Origin: Pelagibacterium halotolerans B2
GTDB taxonomy: Bacteria > Pseudomonadota > Alphaproteobacteria > Rhizobiales > Devosiaceae
Assembly: GCF_000230555.1 (NCBI RefSeq)
Contig: NC_016078.1
Location: forward strand, 2,480,001 to 2,544,000
Length of the DNA stretch: 64,000 nt
Direction: 5' to 3'
How positions within the stretch are numbered: the stretch's first letter is position 1; every line of letters begins with the position of its first letter. The position numbers and the translations under genes are program-made. The notes under the pieces were generated by a model, which worked only from the letters and a program-made list of their open reading frames with translations, did no database searches and was not told the origin of the DNA. Positions 53,366 to 61,320 of this stretch are shown in pieces.

Positions 53366-54136
53366 CTAGCGCTCCCCCGCCACTTGCGTGCGGCGCATGA
53401 TTTCATTGAATACATGCCCGCGCAGGCGTAGAAATTCGGGATGTTCCTTGGTGGCAACCTGATCCCTCAGTTCAGGCAGCGACACCTCGAGCACCTCCTT
53501 GACGCTGGTGGGTGGCGGTGCGAGCACCACGATGCGATCGCCCAGATAGACCGACTCATCGATATCGTGGGTGACAAAGACGATGGTCATCCCGTAATCG
53601 CGCTTGATCTGCAGCATCAGATCTTCAAGGTCGGCCCGCGTCTGGGCATCGACCGAGGCGAATGGCTCGTCCATCAAAAGGATTTCGGGGTTATAGGCAA
53701 TGGCGCGGGCAATCGAGGTGCGCTGCTGCATGCCCCCTGACAACTGCCAGGGATACCGGTCCATGGCATCGGCCAGCCCCACCGCCTTGAGCGCCGATTC
53801 GACCGCGGCTCCTTTTTGGCCCTTGTCCATCGCGCCATTGCCGCGCAGCGGAAAGCTCACATTCTCGCGCACCGTCATCCAGGGAAACAGCGACCGCGAA
53901 TAGTCCTGGAACACAAGCGCCATGGTCTTTGGCGGCGCCGTTACCGGCTTTCCGTCGAGCATCACGGCCCCGCCGCTGGGTTCGAGCAGGCCCGAAAGGC
54001 ATTTGAGCAGTGTGGTCTTGCCGCATCCGGACGGCCCCACAATGCAACTGAACCTGCCCTTGGGAAATTCAGCGGTGATATCGGCGATCGCCGAGACATC
54101 TCCGAACCGCTTGGAAAGATTTTCGACACGCAGCAT
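53366..54136 (-). CDS. ABC transporter ATP-binding protein (TauB/SsuB type)
   Basis: A 256-residue ATPase with Walker A GPSGCGKTTLLK, signature SGGMQQRTSIARAI, Walker B LLMDEPFASVD and the H-loop THDIDESV. This is the nitrate/sulfonate/taurine subfamily, whose members import small organic anions. It is encoded with two permeases and next to a dioxygenase, so an aromatic acid is a better guess than a sulfonate. It lies 21 bases after the first permease gene. Confidence 0.9.
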   Translation of the reverse strand: MLRVENLSKRFGDVSAIADITAEFPKGRFSCIVGPSGCGKTTLLKCLSGLLEPSGGAVMLDGKPVTAPPKTMALVFQDYSRSLFPWMTVRENVSFPLRGNGAMDKGQKGAAVESALKAVGLADAMDRYPWQLSGGMQQRTSIARAIAYNPEILLMDEPFASVDAQTRADLEDLMLQIKRDYGMTIVFVTHDIDESVYLGDRIVVLAPPPTSVKEVLEVSLPELRDQVATKEHPEFLRLRGHVFNEIMRRTQVAGER

Positions 54137-54157
54137 GAATATTTTCCTTCTGGCCGC

Positions 54158-54934
54158 CTAGAGCGCCGCAGCCCGTGCCCCGCGATGCCAGCGCAGGACG
54201 TAAGATTCGATTGCGATGAGAACCATGTTGAGCCCGTAGCCCACGATGCCGAGCAGGATGATGCCGGCCCACATGGAGGGAATGTCGAACAGGCGCTTGG
54301 CCTGCCAGATCGAAAAGCCGATCCCGTTGGTTGCCGCGACGAACTCGGAAATCACCATCATGATAACGGCCAGCGAAAGACTTGTGCGCAGTCCGGCAAA
54401 GATCGAAGGCAGGGCGGCGGGGATAACGATGCGCAACAGGACGTCCCTGCGGCTTATCTGATAGACCCGCGCTGTGTCCTTGAGCGTCGGATCGATACCG
54501 GCGACCCCGGCGATCGTGTTGAGCAGCACCGGAAACAGGCACACCAGCGCGATAAGCATGATCTTGGCAAAATCGCCAACCCCCAGCACCAATATGGTCA
54601 GCGGCAGAAGCGCGGGCGGCGGAAGCGCGCGAAAAAATTCGACGAGCGGCGCCGTGGCGATGCGCGCCACGCGCGAAAGTCCCAGCACCAGCCCCAACCC
54701 GACCGCAAAGACCGAGGCCAGCCCGAATCCGGCCAATGTCCGCCACAGGCTGGGCAGGATGTCCGAGGCGATCTTTTCTCCCAGCCATCCGTCCCAGAAC
54801 GTCGACAGGATGGTGCCGAGTGGCGGAAAGAAGAAATCGGCGCGCGGCCCGGCCCAGACCGCATAGGCAACAACGAGCACGATCGGTGTCCCCAATTCCA
54901 GGGCAAGCAGAACGAGACGATTGGCACGTTTCAT
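54158..54934 (-). CDS. ABC transporter permease (TauC/SsuC type), first
   Basis: A 258-residue inner-membrane protein with about six helices and the EAA loop (TARVYQISRRDVLLRIVIPAALPSI). It overlaps the upstream permease gene by four bases (ATGA). The two permeases are related but clearly different, so the channel is a heterodimer, unlike the usual homodimer of this subfamily. Confidence 0.9.
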   Translation of the reverse strand: MKRANRLVLLALELGTPIVLVVAYAVWAGPRADFFFPPLGTILSTFWDGWLGEKIASDILPSLWRTLAGFGLASVFAVGLGLVLGLSRVARIATAPLVEFFRALPPPALLPLTILVLGVGDFAKIMLIALVCLFPVLLNTIAGVAGIDPTLKDTARVYQISRRDVLLRIVIPAALPSIFAGLRTSLSLAVIMMVISEFVAATNGIGFSIWQAKRLFDIPSMWAGIILLGIVGYGLNMVLIAIESYVLRWHRGARAAAL

Positions 54935-55719
54935 GGTGTAACGCTCCGGAACGAGGGGTGCCAGAAAAGCAGGCGCGCTTCGAGCCGGGCAAACCCGGTA
55001 TTGAGCCCCCAGCCCAAAAGACCCGAAGCGAGGATGAGGGCGTAGGCCACTTCCACATTGGCCCCCTGCCGGGCAATCAGGATCAATTCCCCCAGCCCCG
55101 GCACACCAACCACGATTTCCATGGTGACGACGATGATCAGCGCGACCGCCGATCCGATGCGGATACCGGTCGCGATGTAAGGCAGGGCCAAAGGCAGCGC
55201 CACGCGGGTCAACCGCTCGATCCGCCCCACCCCGAATGAGCGCGCCGTATCGAGCGCCACCGGTTCGACATCATGCATGCCGTAGATCGTCTGGATGAGA
55301 ACCGGCCAGAAGGCGGCGAACGCCGCCAGAACGATCTTGCTCTCGAAATTGACCCCGATCACCAGAATGATCGCCGGGATGAGCGCAACGGACGGGATCG
55401 GCCGCAGGAATTCGACAATAAGCCGCAGGGCGGAATAGACGTAGCGCGAGGCACCCATGGCAATGCCAAGCCCCACCCCCAGCACTGCGGCAACGGCAAG
55501 GCTGATCGCCCATGTCCACAGCGTATTCCACAGGGCCATCCAGAAGACGGATGAGGCGAACTGGCCGACCAGCGTCACAGCCATCGTGCCGGGCGCGGGA
55601 AAGAACCGCTCGGGCAGGATGCCGATGCGGACGGTCAGCTCGATCAGTCCCACAAATGCCAGTGTTCCGGCCCAGGCCAGCCACATATCGGTCCGCCGCC
55701 GGCCGCCGCGTGATCTCAT
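54931..55719 (-). CDS. ABC transporter permease (TauC/SsuC type), second
   Basis: A 262-residue inner-membrane protein with the EAA loop TARSFGVGRIERLTRVALP and about six helices. The start at 55719 (MRSRGGRRRTDMW) gives the same length as its partner and a positively charged N-terminus. It has no ribosome site of its own, but its ATG overlaps the stop of an 18-codon open frame that does have one. The open frame continues upstream to 55830, with arginine-rich sequence not expected in the family. Confidence 0.82.
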   Translation of the reverse strand: MRSRGGRRRTDMWLAWAGTLAFVGLIELTVRIGILPERFFPAPGTMAVTLVGQFASSVFWMALWNTLWTWAISLAVAAVLGVGLGIAMGASRYVYSALRLIVEFLRPIPSVALIPAIILVIGVNFESKIVLAAFAAFWPVLIQTIYGMHDVEPVALDTARSFGVGRIERLTRVALPLALPYIATGIRIGSAVALIIVVTMEIVVGVPGLGELILIARQGANVEVAYALILASGLLGWGLNTGFARLEARLLFWHPSFRSVTP

Positions 55720-55772
55720 GACGACACGCCGGCCGATGACGAAAACCCGCGACGTCCCAATCGATGCTCCAT
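55716..55772 (-). CDS. Possible 18-codon leader peptide coupled to the permease start
   Basis: From ATG 55772, with GGAG five bases upstream, a frame encodes MEHRLGRRGFSSSAGVSS and stops with a TGA that overlaps the permease ATG in ATGA. The same four-base overlap joins other genes in this operon. The permease lacks a ribosome site, so translation of this leader could deliver ribosomes to it. The peptide itself shows no family. Confidence 0.4.
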   Translation of the reverse strand: MEHRLGRRGFSSSAGVSS

Positions 55773-56018
55773 GAGCGCTCCATCTCCTCCCCGCGACGGA
55801 ACCTCTCACGAGCCGCCCGGTCAAACTCAATTGACATAGGTCGACCCGCGCGACCCACTACATAATCGATTGGGCTCGCATCCATTTCAGTATGCTCCGC
55901 GCCCCGATCGGGTGGCCACAGTTTTTTTGTGCGCAGACCACGCACTTCTGTAGTGGGGCCGAGGGTTCGGGCATGCGAGAAAAGGCCAGCAGATTGCCTT
56001 TTGGGAGGGAGCAATATC

Positions 56019-57002
56019 GTGAAACCAATCCACTGGACGCTTGGCTCGTCGGTTCTTGTCGCGACGCTGGCGCTGGCCGCGCCCGGCCTCGGGCAGGATC
56101 AGACCCTGAGCCCCCAAGACCCCTATCATATCGTGCTCGGCACCATCCCCATCGCCCCGCTCATCCCTGCTTTCATCGCAGTCGATCAGGGCTATTTCCT
56201 TGAAGAAGGGCTTGAGGTGGAATTGCGTCCCGAGCCCGGTGGCCAGGATATCGTGACCGCTGTTGTCGCGCAGGAATTCGATTTCGGCTTTTCCAACCAG
56301 ACCTCGCTGCTCATCGCCCGCTCGCGCGGGCTGCCCATTCGGGCCATCGCCAATGGCGTTGTCGGTTCACCCGACGTCGAAAGCGCCTGGGACGGGGTGA
56401 TCGTTCCCGCCGACAGCGAGATCGAAACGCCCCAGGACCTCATCGGAAAGGTCGTTTCGGTCAACACGCTCAACAACACCCCGCATCTTGTTGTCCTATC
56501 GGCGCTCGAAAACGCCGGCATCGAAGACCCCGCGTCCCAGATACAGTTCCTCGAGGTCCAGTTCCCCGATGCCGTGGGGGCAGTGTCCCAGAGGCAGGTC
56601 GACGCCGCATGGGTCGTCGAACCCTTCGTGACCGTCGGCAGTTTTTCCGATACGCGAGTCATCATGAACCCGCTCATAGAGACGGGCGAAAGCTTCCTGA
56701 TGTCTGTCTATTTCACCTCCGAACAGTTGATCGAGGAGCGTCCGGACGTTGTGGCCGCTTTCACCCGTGCCATCAATCGCGCAATGCAATACGCGACCGA
56801 AAATCCCGAGGCGGTGCGCCAGGCCTTCCCGCGCTTCAACCAGAGCGCCAGCGAGGCGGTGGCCGAGCAGATGGCGCTGCCATTCTGGACCACCGAACTC
56901 AGCCCGTCCGACCTCGAACTGGGTGCCGAACTGGCCCTGCGTTACGGCTTCATCGAACAGATCCCCGATCTCGAGGCTTTCGTTTACTCCGGCAGCGATT
57001 GA
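56019..57002 (+). CDS. ABC transporter substrate-binding protein (NMT1/SsuA type)
   Basis: A 327-residue periplasmic binding protein with a signal peptide (MKPIHWTLGSSVLVATLALA, ending PGLGQDQ). The mature part has the NMT1/THI5-like pattern (IAPLIPAFIAVDQGYFLEEG, then GQDIVTAVVAQEFDFGFSN). The start is GTG 56019, with GGGAGGGAG seven bases upstream. It is divergent from the permease-ATPase-dioxygenase operon and should be its binding protein. A strong terminator follows. Confidence 0.88.
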   Translation: MKPIHWTLGSSVLVATLALAAPGLGQDQTLSPQDPYHIVLGTIPIAPLIPAFIAVDQGYFLEEGLEVELRPEPGGQDIVTAVVAQEFDFGFSNQTSLLIARSRGLPIRAIANGVVGSPDVESAWDGVIVPADSEIETPQDLIGKVVSVNTLNNTPHLVVLSALENAGIEDPASQIQFLEVQFPDAVGAVSQRQVDAAWVVEPFVTVGSFSDTRVIMNPLIETGESFLMSVYFTSEQLIEERPDVVAAFTRAINRAMQYATENPEAVRQAFPRFNQSASEAVAEQMALPFWTTELSPSDLELGAELALRYGFIEQIPDLEAFVYSGSD

Positions 57003-57033
57003 ACCGGTTCGTTGACATCGCAATCGAGCTCGA

Positions 57034-57068
57034 GCGCGGCAGAGCCATCTGCCGCGCTTCTTTCATTT
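57034..57068 (+). terminator. Rho-independent terminator after the ABC binding-protein gene
   Basis: GCGCGGCAGA (57034-57043) and TCTGCCGCGC (57048-57057) form a perfect ten-base stem with a four-base loop, followed by TTCTTTCATTT. Confidence 0.85.
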
Positions 57069-57236
57069 CGGGCCGCAACCTTTGGGAAACGAAATCAGAT
57101 TGCAGCGATAGTCCAATTGTCTTTGGCCCACCCACCGTCTTTGACTATGCAAAAAACCCAAGTGCGCCGGTTGGCTCGTGTCGGTATCGGTCCAACCGGA
57201 TGTCATGGCTTTGCACTGGCCAAGTGGAGGAAAAAC

Positions 57237-58193
57237 ATGAACCGTCGAACCAGCCTGGCCCTCATGATGGGGCTCACCACCGCAATGGCGGGAACCGCCC
57301 TGCCGGCTTTTGCCCAGGACTTTCCCAGCCAGGAGGTCCGCATCATCGTTCCCTACGGACCCGGCGGCGGCTTTGACACCGCTGCACGCATGATCGCTCC
57401 CTACCTCGAACAGTATCTTGGCGATGGCGCCAGTGTCATCGTGGAGAACCTTCCGGGCGGCGGCGGCAATACGGGCCTGTCCCAGCTCCAGCGCGCCGCC
57501 CCCGACGGCCACACCATAGCCATTCTCAACCTGCCCGGGCACATGGGTCCCCAGGTCGCCGAAATGGCCAATTACGACCTCTTCGAGCTCGATTATATCG
57601 GCAACATCACCTCGACCAATTACGTCACCACCCTGTCTTCGAACTCCCAGTTCAAGACCATCGAGGATCTTCAGAACGCCGATCGCGTGATCGTCGGCAG
57701 CGACGGTCTCGAAGCGGTGGACCTGTTCTCGACGATGGACGCGCTGGAAATCGAATACACGCCCATCATCCATGACGGCTCCAACGACGCGATCCTCGCC
57801 TCGATCCGTGGCGACGTGGATATCATCCAGTTCACCTTCTCCACGCTCTACAGCTACATGCAGGACGGCGATCTGGTCCCGATCATCCTTCACGCCGACC
57901 AGCGCCACCCCGATTTCCCCGACGTCCCCACCATTGCCGAACTCGGCCACCCCGAAGTGTTGGCCCTTTCACGCGGCGCACGCGTTTTGGCCGCGCCTCC
58001 GGGGACAGATGAAGCTGCGCTCGAAGCCCTGCGCTCGGCGTTCGAACAGGCTGTGGCCGATCCCGACTACATCGCCCAGACCGTCGAAGCCAACATAGAC
58101 TCCATGCCCACCAGCCACGAGACCATTCCGGCGATGGTGGAAGGTGCTTTCGGCGCCCTGATGCCGTTCAAGGACCTGCTGCAGGGCAATTGA
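57237..58193 (+). CDS. tctC: Tripartite tricarboxylate transporter substrate-binding protein
   Basis: A 318-residue periplasmic Bug/TctC protein with signal peptide MNRRTSLALMMGLTTAMAGT, ending PAFAQD. The mature part opens with EVRIIVPYGPGGGFDTAARM and contains NLPGGGGNTGL, both family hallmarks. Ligands of this family include citrate, aromatic carboxylates such as terephthalate, and nicotinate. GGAGG lies six bases before the ATG. It is the first gene of tctC-tctA-tctB and the decarboxylase-like gene. Confidence 0.93.
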   Translation: MNRRTSLALMMGLTTAMAGTALPAFAQDFPSQEVRIIVPYGPGGGFDTAARMIAPYLEQYLGDGASVIVENLPGGGGNTGLSQLQRAAPDGHTIAILNLPGHMGPQVAEMANYDLFELDYIGNITSTNYVTTLSSNSQFKTIEDLQNADRVIVGSDGLEAVDLFSTMDALEIEYTPIIHDGSNDAILASIRGDVDIIQFTFSTLYSYMQDGDLVPIILHADQRHPDFPDVPTIAELGHPEVLALSRGARVLAAPPGTDEAALEALRSAFEQAVADPDYIAQTVEANIDSMPTSHETIPAMVEGAFGALMPFKDLLQGN

Positions 58194-58210
58194 CGGCCTT
58201 ATGACCTGAG

Positions 58211-58234
58211 CGCCGGGCCACCTCAGGCCCGGCG
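58211..58234 (+). terminator. Intercistronic hairpin between tctC and tctA
   Basis: CGCCGGGCC (58211-58219) and GGCCCGGCG (58226-58234) form a perfect nine-base stem with a six-base loop. No T run follows, so it more likely stabilises the 3' end of tctC message or slows polymerase than stops it. Confidence 0.55.
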
Positions 58235-58281
58235 TGCGCTGTTTGAACCGCCGGCCCGGTCCGGCAATTGCGGATATCTTC

Positions 58282-59769
58282 ATGTTAGAACTCGCCTGGC
58301 CGGCACTGGTCGACATCTTTGACGGCAATTCCATCTGGTTCCTGCTCATCGGTTCGCTGATCGGCTTCGTCTTCGCTGTTCTGCCGGGCCTGTCCGGCCC
58401 GCAGGTTCTGGCCCTGCTGCTGCCGGTGACGTTCACGATGCCATCAAACGATGCGATCATCCTTCTCATGGGCGCTGCGGGCGTTTCCGCATTCGGCGGC
58501 TCACTGACGGCCATTCTCATCAACGCACCGGGAACCGCCCAATCTGCGGCCACGGTGTTCGATGGCTATCCGCTGACCCGCCAGGGCCGGGCGGGTTACG
58601 CCATCGGAGCGGCCGCCTTTTCCTCTCTGCTGGGCGCGATATTCGGCGCGGTCGTACTCACGCTCATCCTGCCGCTCGGCCGCTATGTCGTCCTTGCCTT
58701 TTCCTATCCGGAATATTTCATGCTCGCCGTCATGGGCCTTGCCATGATTGCGGTTCTGTCCCAGGGCAGCCCGTGGAAATCGATAATGGCAGGCGGCATC
58801 GGGTTCACCCTCGCCTTCATCGGCATCGATACGACAACCGGCGCGCTGCGCTACACCTTCGGCTGGGATTATCTCTGGGACGGCATCAAACTCGTTCCCG
58901 CCATCATCGGCCTGTTCGGCATCGCCGAGGCCCTCGCCATTTTCGGCAAGCCCGGGGCCATCTCCAAGGAGCCGCCCAACACCTCGCTTTCCGGCATCTT
59001 CGAGGGCTGTATGGCGGTGTTCGGGAATTTCGGAGTGTTCCTGCGAAGCGCCACGATCGGCACCATCATCGGCATTATCCCCGGAGTGGGCGGTGCGGTC
59101 GCCAATTTCGTGAGCTACGGCCAGACAGTCGCCACCGCCAAGGACAAGTCGCGCTTCGGCAAGGGCGATATCCGTGGCGTCATCGCGCCTGAATCGGCCA
59201 ACAACGCAAAGGATGGCGGCTCGCTGGTTCCCACCCTCATCTTCGGCATTCCGGGCAGCCTGGAAATGGCCGTTCTGCTCGGCGCCCTGACGCTGCACGG
59301 CATCAATCCCGGCCCGCGCCTGATGCTCGACCACGGCAACATCGCACTACTGCTGATCTACGCGCTGGTCCTGTCCAACATCTTCATCGCCGTGTTCGGC
59401 GTCCTGATCGCCAAGCCGCTCACTCACATCACCCGCATCCGCACCGTCTTTATCGCTCCGGTCATCATGGTTCTGGGCCTGATGGGCGCCTATGCCACCA
59501 ACGGCTATATCGAGGACGCAATCGTCGCACTGGCCTTCGGGGTGATCGGTTATATCATGATGCGGTTCGACTATTCGCGCATTGCGCTGCTCATCGCGCT
59601 CGTTCTGGGCACCCTGCTCCAGAACAGCTTTCACCAGACCAACGATCTCTGGGGCATCGCCGGATTTTTCAATCGACCGATCTCCCTTACGCTTTTCTTC
59701 ATCACCGTGCTGATGCTCGCGATGCCGGCCATCGTCAATCAGGTCCAGAAAAGGCACGCCAGACAATGA
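58282..59769 (+). CDS. tctA: Tripartite tricarboxylate transporter large membrane subunit
   Basis: A 495-residue inner-membrane protein with about eleven to twelve helices. TctA landmarks are LPGLSGPQVLALLLP, GTAQSAATVFDGYPL and GIIPGVGGAVANFVSYG, with GVIAPESANNAKDGGSLVPTL, given here shortened as APESANNAKDGG. It forms the secondary transporter with TctB, driven by an ion gradient. The start at 58282 (MLELAWPALVD) gives the usual length. It overlaps tctB by four bases. Confidence 0.94.
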   Translation: MLELAWPALVDIFDGNSIWFLLIGSLIGFVFAVLPGLSGPQVLALLLPVTFTMPSNDAIILLMGAAGVSAFGGSLTAILINAPGTAQSAATVFDGYPLTRQGRAGYAIGAAAFSSLLGAIFGAVVLTLILPLGRYVVLAFSYPEYFMLAVMGLAMIAVLSQGSPWKSIMAGGIGFTLAFIGIDTTTGALRYTFGWDYLWDGIKLVPAIIGLFGIAEALAIFGKPGAISKEPPNTSLSGIFEGCMAVFGNFGVFLRSATIGTIIGIIPGVGGAVANFVSYGQTVATAKDKSRFGKGDIRGVIAPESANNAKDGGSLVPTLIFGIPGSLEMAVLLGALTLHGINPGPRLMLDHGNIALLLIYALVLSNIFIAVFGVLIAKPLTHITRIRTVFIAPVIMVLGLMGAYATNGYIEDAIVALAFGVIGYIMMRFDYSRIALLIALVLGTLLQNSFHQTNDLWGIAGFFNRPISLTLFFITVLMLAMPAIVNQVQKRHARQ

Positions 59770-60305
59770 CTTTCAACGCCCGTGCGGCCGTATCCCTGTC
59801 CATCGCGGTTTTTGCAGCGATCTTTCTGATTACCGCCTTCGACTATAACGCCAAGGCGAGGCTGCTTCCCGTGGTCGTCACCTCAGGTCTGCTCATCATG
59901 GCCCTGGTCCAGCTTGCAAGCGAGATATTTCCAGACCTCGCCAGATATCTCCCGTTCCTCAGGCAGCAAGGCCTGCTGGTCAACGACAAGACCAAATCCA
60001 TCTCCGACGATGTCCGCTCGGTTATCGACGAGGGCCGCGAGATCCAGGACGAGGCAGCGCCAGAGCCTTCGGGTGTTCCGGGCCCTGCCGATACGCCGAT
60101 CACGGTATTGATCTGCGTTGCCACCATGGCCGGCATGCTGGTGCTCATCCAGTTCGTTCCCTATTGGGTAGCCGTGCCTGTGTTCCTCATGGTGATGCTG
60201 ACGGCAGTCGGACGCCAGAAACTGCCGATTTCCCTCGCCATTTCGCTGGTGACCGGCCTTGTCCTGTTCGGGCTGTTCGACCTCGTACTCAACGCGCGCA
60301 TCTGA
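59766..60305 (+). CDS. tctB: Tripartite tricarboxylate transporter small membrane subunit
   Basis: A 179-residue protein with two helices, a charged cytosolic or periplasmic loop (about 65-110) and two further helices, the TctB plan. The ATG overlaps the tctA stop (ATGA). Sequence conservation is low in this family, so position carries much of the assignment. Confidence 0.85.
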   Translation: MTFNARAAVSLSIAVFAAIFLITAFDYNAKARLLPVVVTSGLLIMALVQLASEIFPDLARYLPFLRQQGLLVNDKTKSISDDVRSVIDEGREIQDEAAPEPSGVPGPADTPITVLICVATMAGMLVLIQFVPYWVAVPVFLMVMLTAVGRQKLPISLAISLVTGLVLFGLFDLVLNARI

Positions 60306-60308
60306 TCG

Positions 60309-61298
60309 ATGCCGCTGCTCGAAATCACCATAGCCACATGGGACTACGACCGTGTCCGCCCGTTGATCGACGGGCGCGTCACGGTCGAGGGCTGCTCCAT
60401 TCGCTACCTGCCCATGCCGGTCGAGGAAATCTTCCAGCGCGCCTATTTCCACGAAGAGTTCGATGTAACCGAACTCGGCTTCAGTCCCTATCTCATCGCG
60501 CTTTCACGCGGCCTGACCGACTACCGCGCCATACCGGTCTTCCTCTCGCGCTCTTTCCGCCACAACGCGATCTATATCCGCTCGGATCGCGGGATCGAGG
60601 CCCCCGAGGACCTGCGTGGCAAGACCTTGGGCGTGCCCGAATTCCAGATGTCGGCTGCCCTGTGGGCACGGGGAATGCTGGCCGATCAATATGGAATTGC
60701 CATCGATGACATGAGCTGGGTTCAGGGCGGCCTTGAAACGCCCGGGCGCCGCGAGAAATTTCCGCTCAACCTGCCCGAAGGCTTTCCGCTTAGCATCGAA
60801 ACCGGAAATTCGCTCAACGCCATGCTCGCCGCCGGAGAAATCGACGGCATGATCACCGCCCGCGCACCATCCTGTTTCATCGCGGGCCACCCGCAAATCC
60901 GCCGCCTGTTTCCCGACTCCAAATCGGCCGAACAGACCTATTTTCGAAAGACCGGCATCTTCCCGATCATGCATGCCGTCGGCATCCGCGCGGCCCTTGT
61001 CGAGCAGCACCCCTGGCTGGCCATGTCGCTGCTCAAGGCGTTCGAAAAGGCCCGCCGGATCGCAATGGCCGAGTTGTCCGAAGTTGCAGCTCTCAAGATC
61101 GCCCTGCCTTGGCTCACAGATCATCTCCAAGAGACCCGTGCGATCATGGGCGACGATTTCTGGCGCTACGGCTTTGCCGCCAATCGCCCCGCTCTGGAGG
61201 CGATGACGCGTTATTCCTTCGATCAGGGGCTTTCAGCCAGACAACTCGCGCCCGAGGAATTGTTTGTCCCCTCGACGCTCGACGACATCAGGGTGTGA
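60309..61298 (+). CDS. 4,5-dihydroxyphthalate decarboxylase family protein
   Basis: A 329-residue protein resembling Pht5-type 4,5-dihydroxyphthalate decarboxylases, which have a periplasmic-binding-protein fold but act in the cytosol. Landmarks are VTELGFSPYLIALSRG and IPVFLSRSFRHNAIYIRSD. No signal peptide is present, supporting an enzyme over a binding protein. The reaction would convert 4,5-dihydroxyphthalate to protocatechuate, which suits LigA/LigB nearby. It starts three bases after tctB. Related proteins have unknown functions, so the substrate is inferred. Confidence 0.75.
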   Translation: MPLLEITIATWDYDRVRPLIDGRVTVEGCSIRYLPMPVEEIFQRAYFHEEFDVTELGFSPYLIALSRGLTDYRAIPVFLSRSFRHNAIYIRSDRGIEAPEDLRGKTLGVPEFQMSAALWARGMLADQYGIAIDDMSWVQGGLETPGRREKFPLNLPEGFPLSIETGNSLNAMLAAGEIDGMITARAPSCFIAGHPQIRRLFPDSKSAEQTYFRKTGIFPIMHAVGIRAALVEQHPWLAMSLLKAFEKARRIAMAELSEVAALKIALPWLTDHLQETRAIMGDDFWRYGFAANRPALEAMTRYSFDQGLSARQLAPEELFVPSTLDDIRV

Positions 61299-61320
61299 AA
61301 GGGGGCCGACGGCCCCTTAT
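61299..61320 (+). terminator. Short hairpin between convergent decarboxylase and ALDH genes
   Basis: GGGGCC (61302-61307) and GGCCCC (61311-61316) form a six-base GC stem with loop GAC, flanked by AAG and TTAT. It is a modest bidirectional terminator. Confidence 0.5.

Noticed and set aside
55271..56014. Alternative minus-strand frame of 247 codons with GGGGAGGAG before an ATG at 55783
   Set aside because: The site abuts the ATG with almost no spacing, the product is Arg/Cys/His-rich, and the real permease is in another frame.
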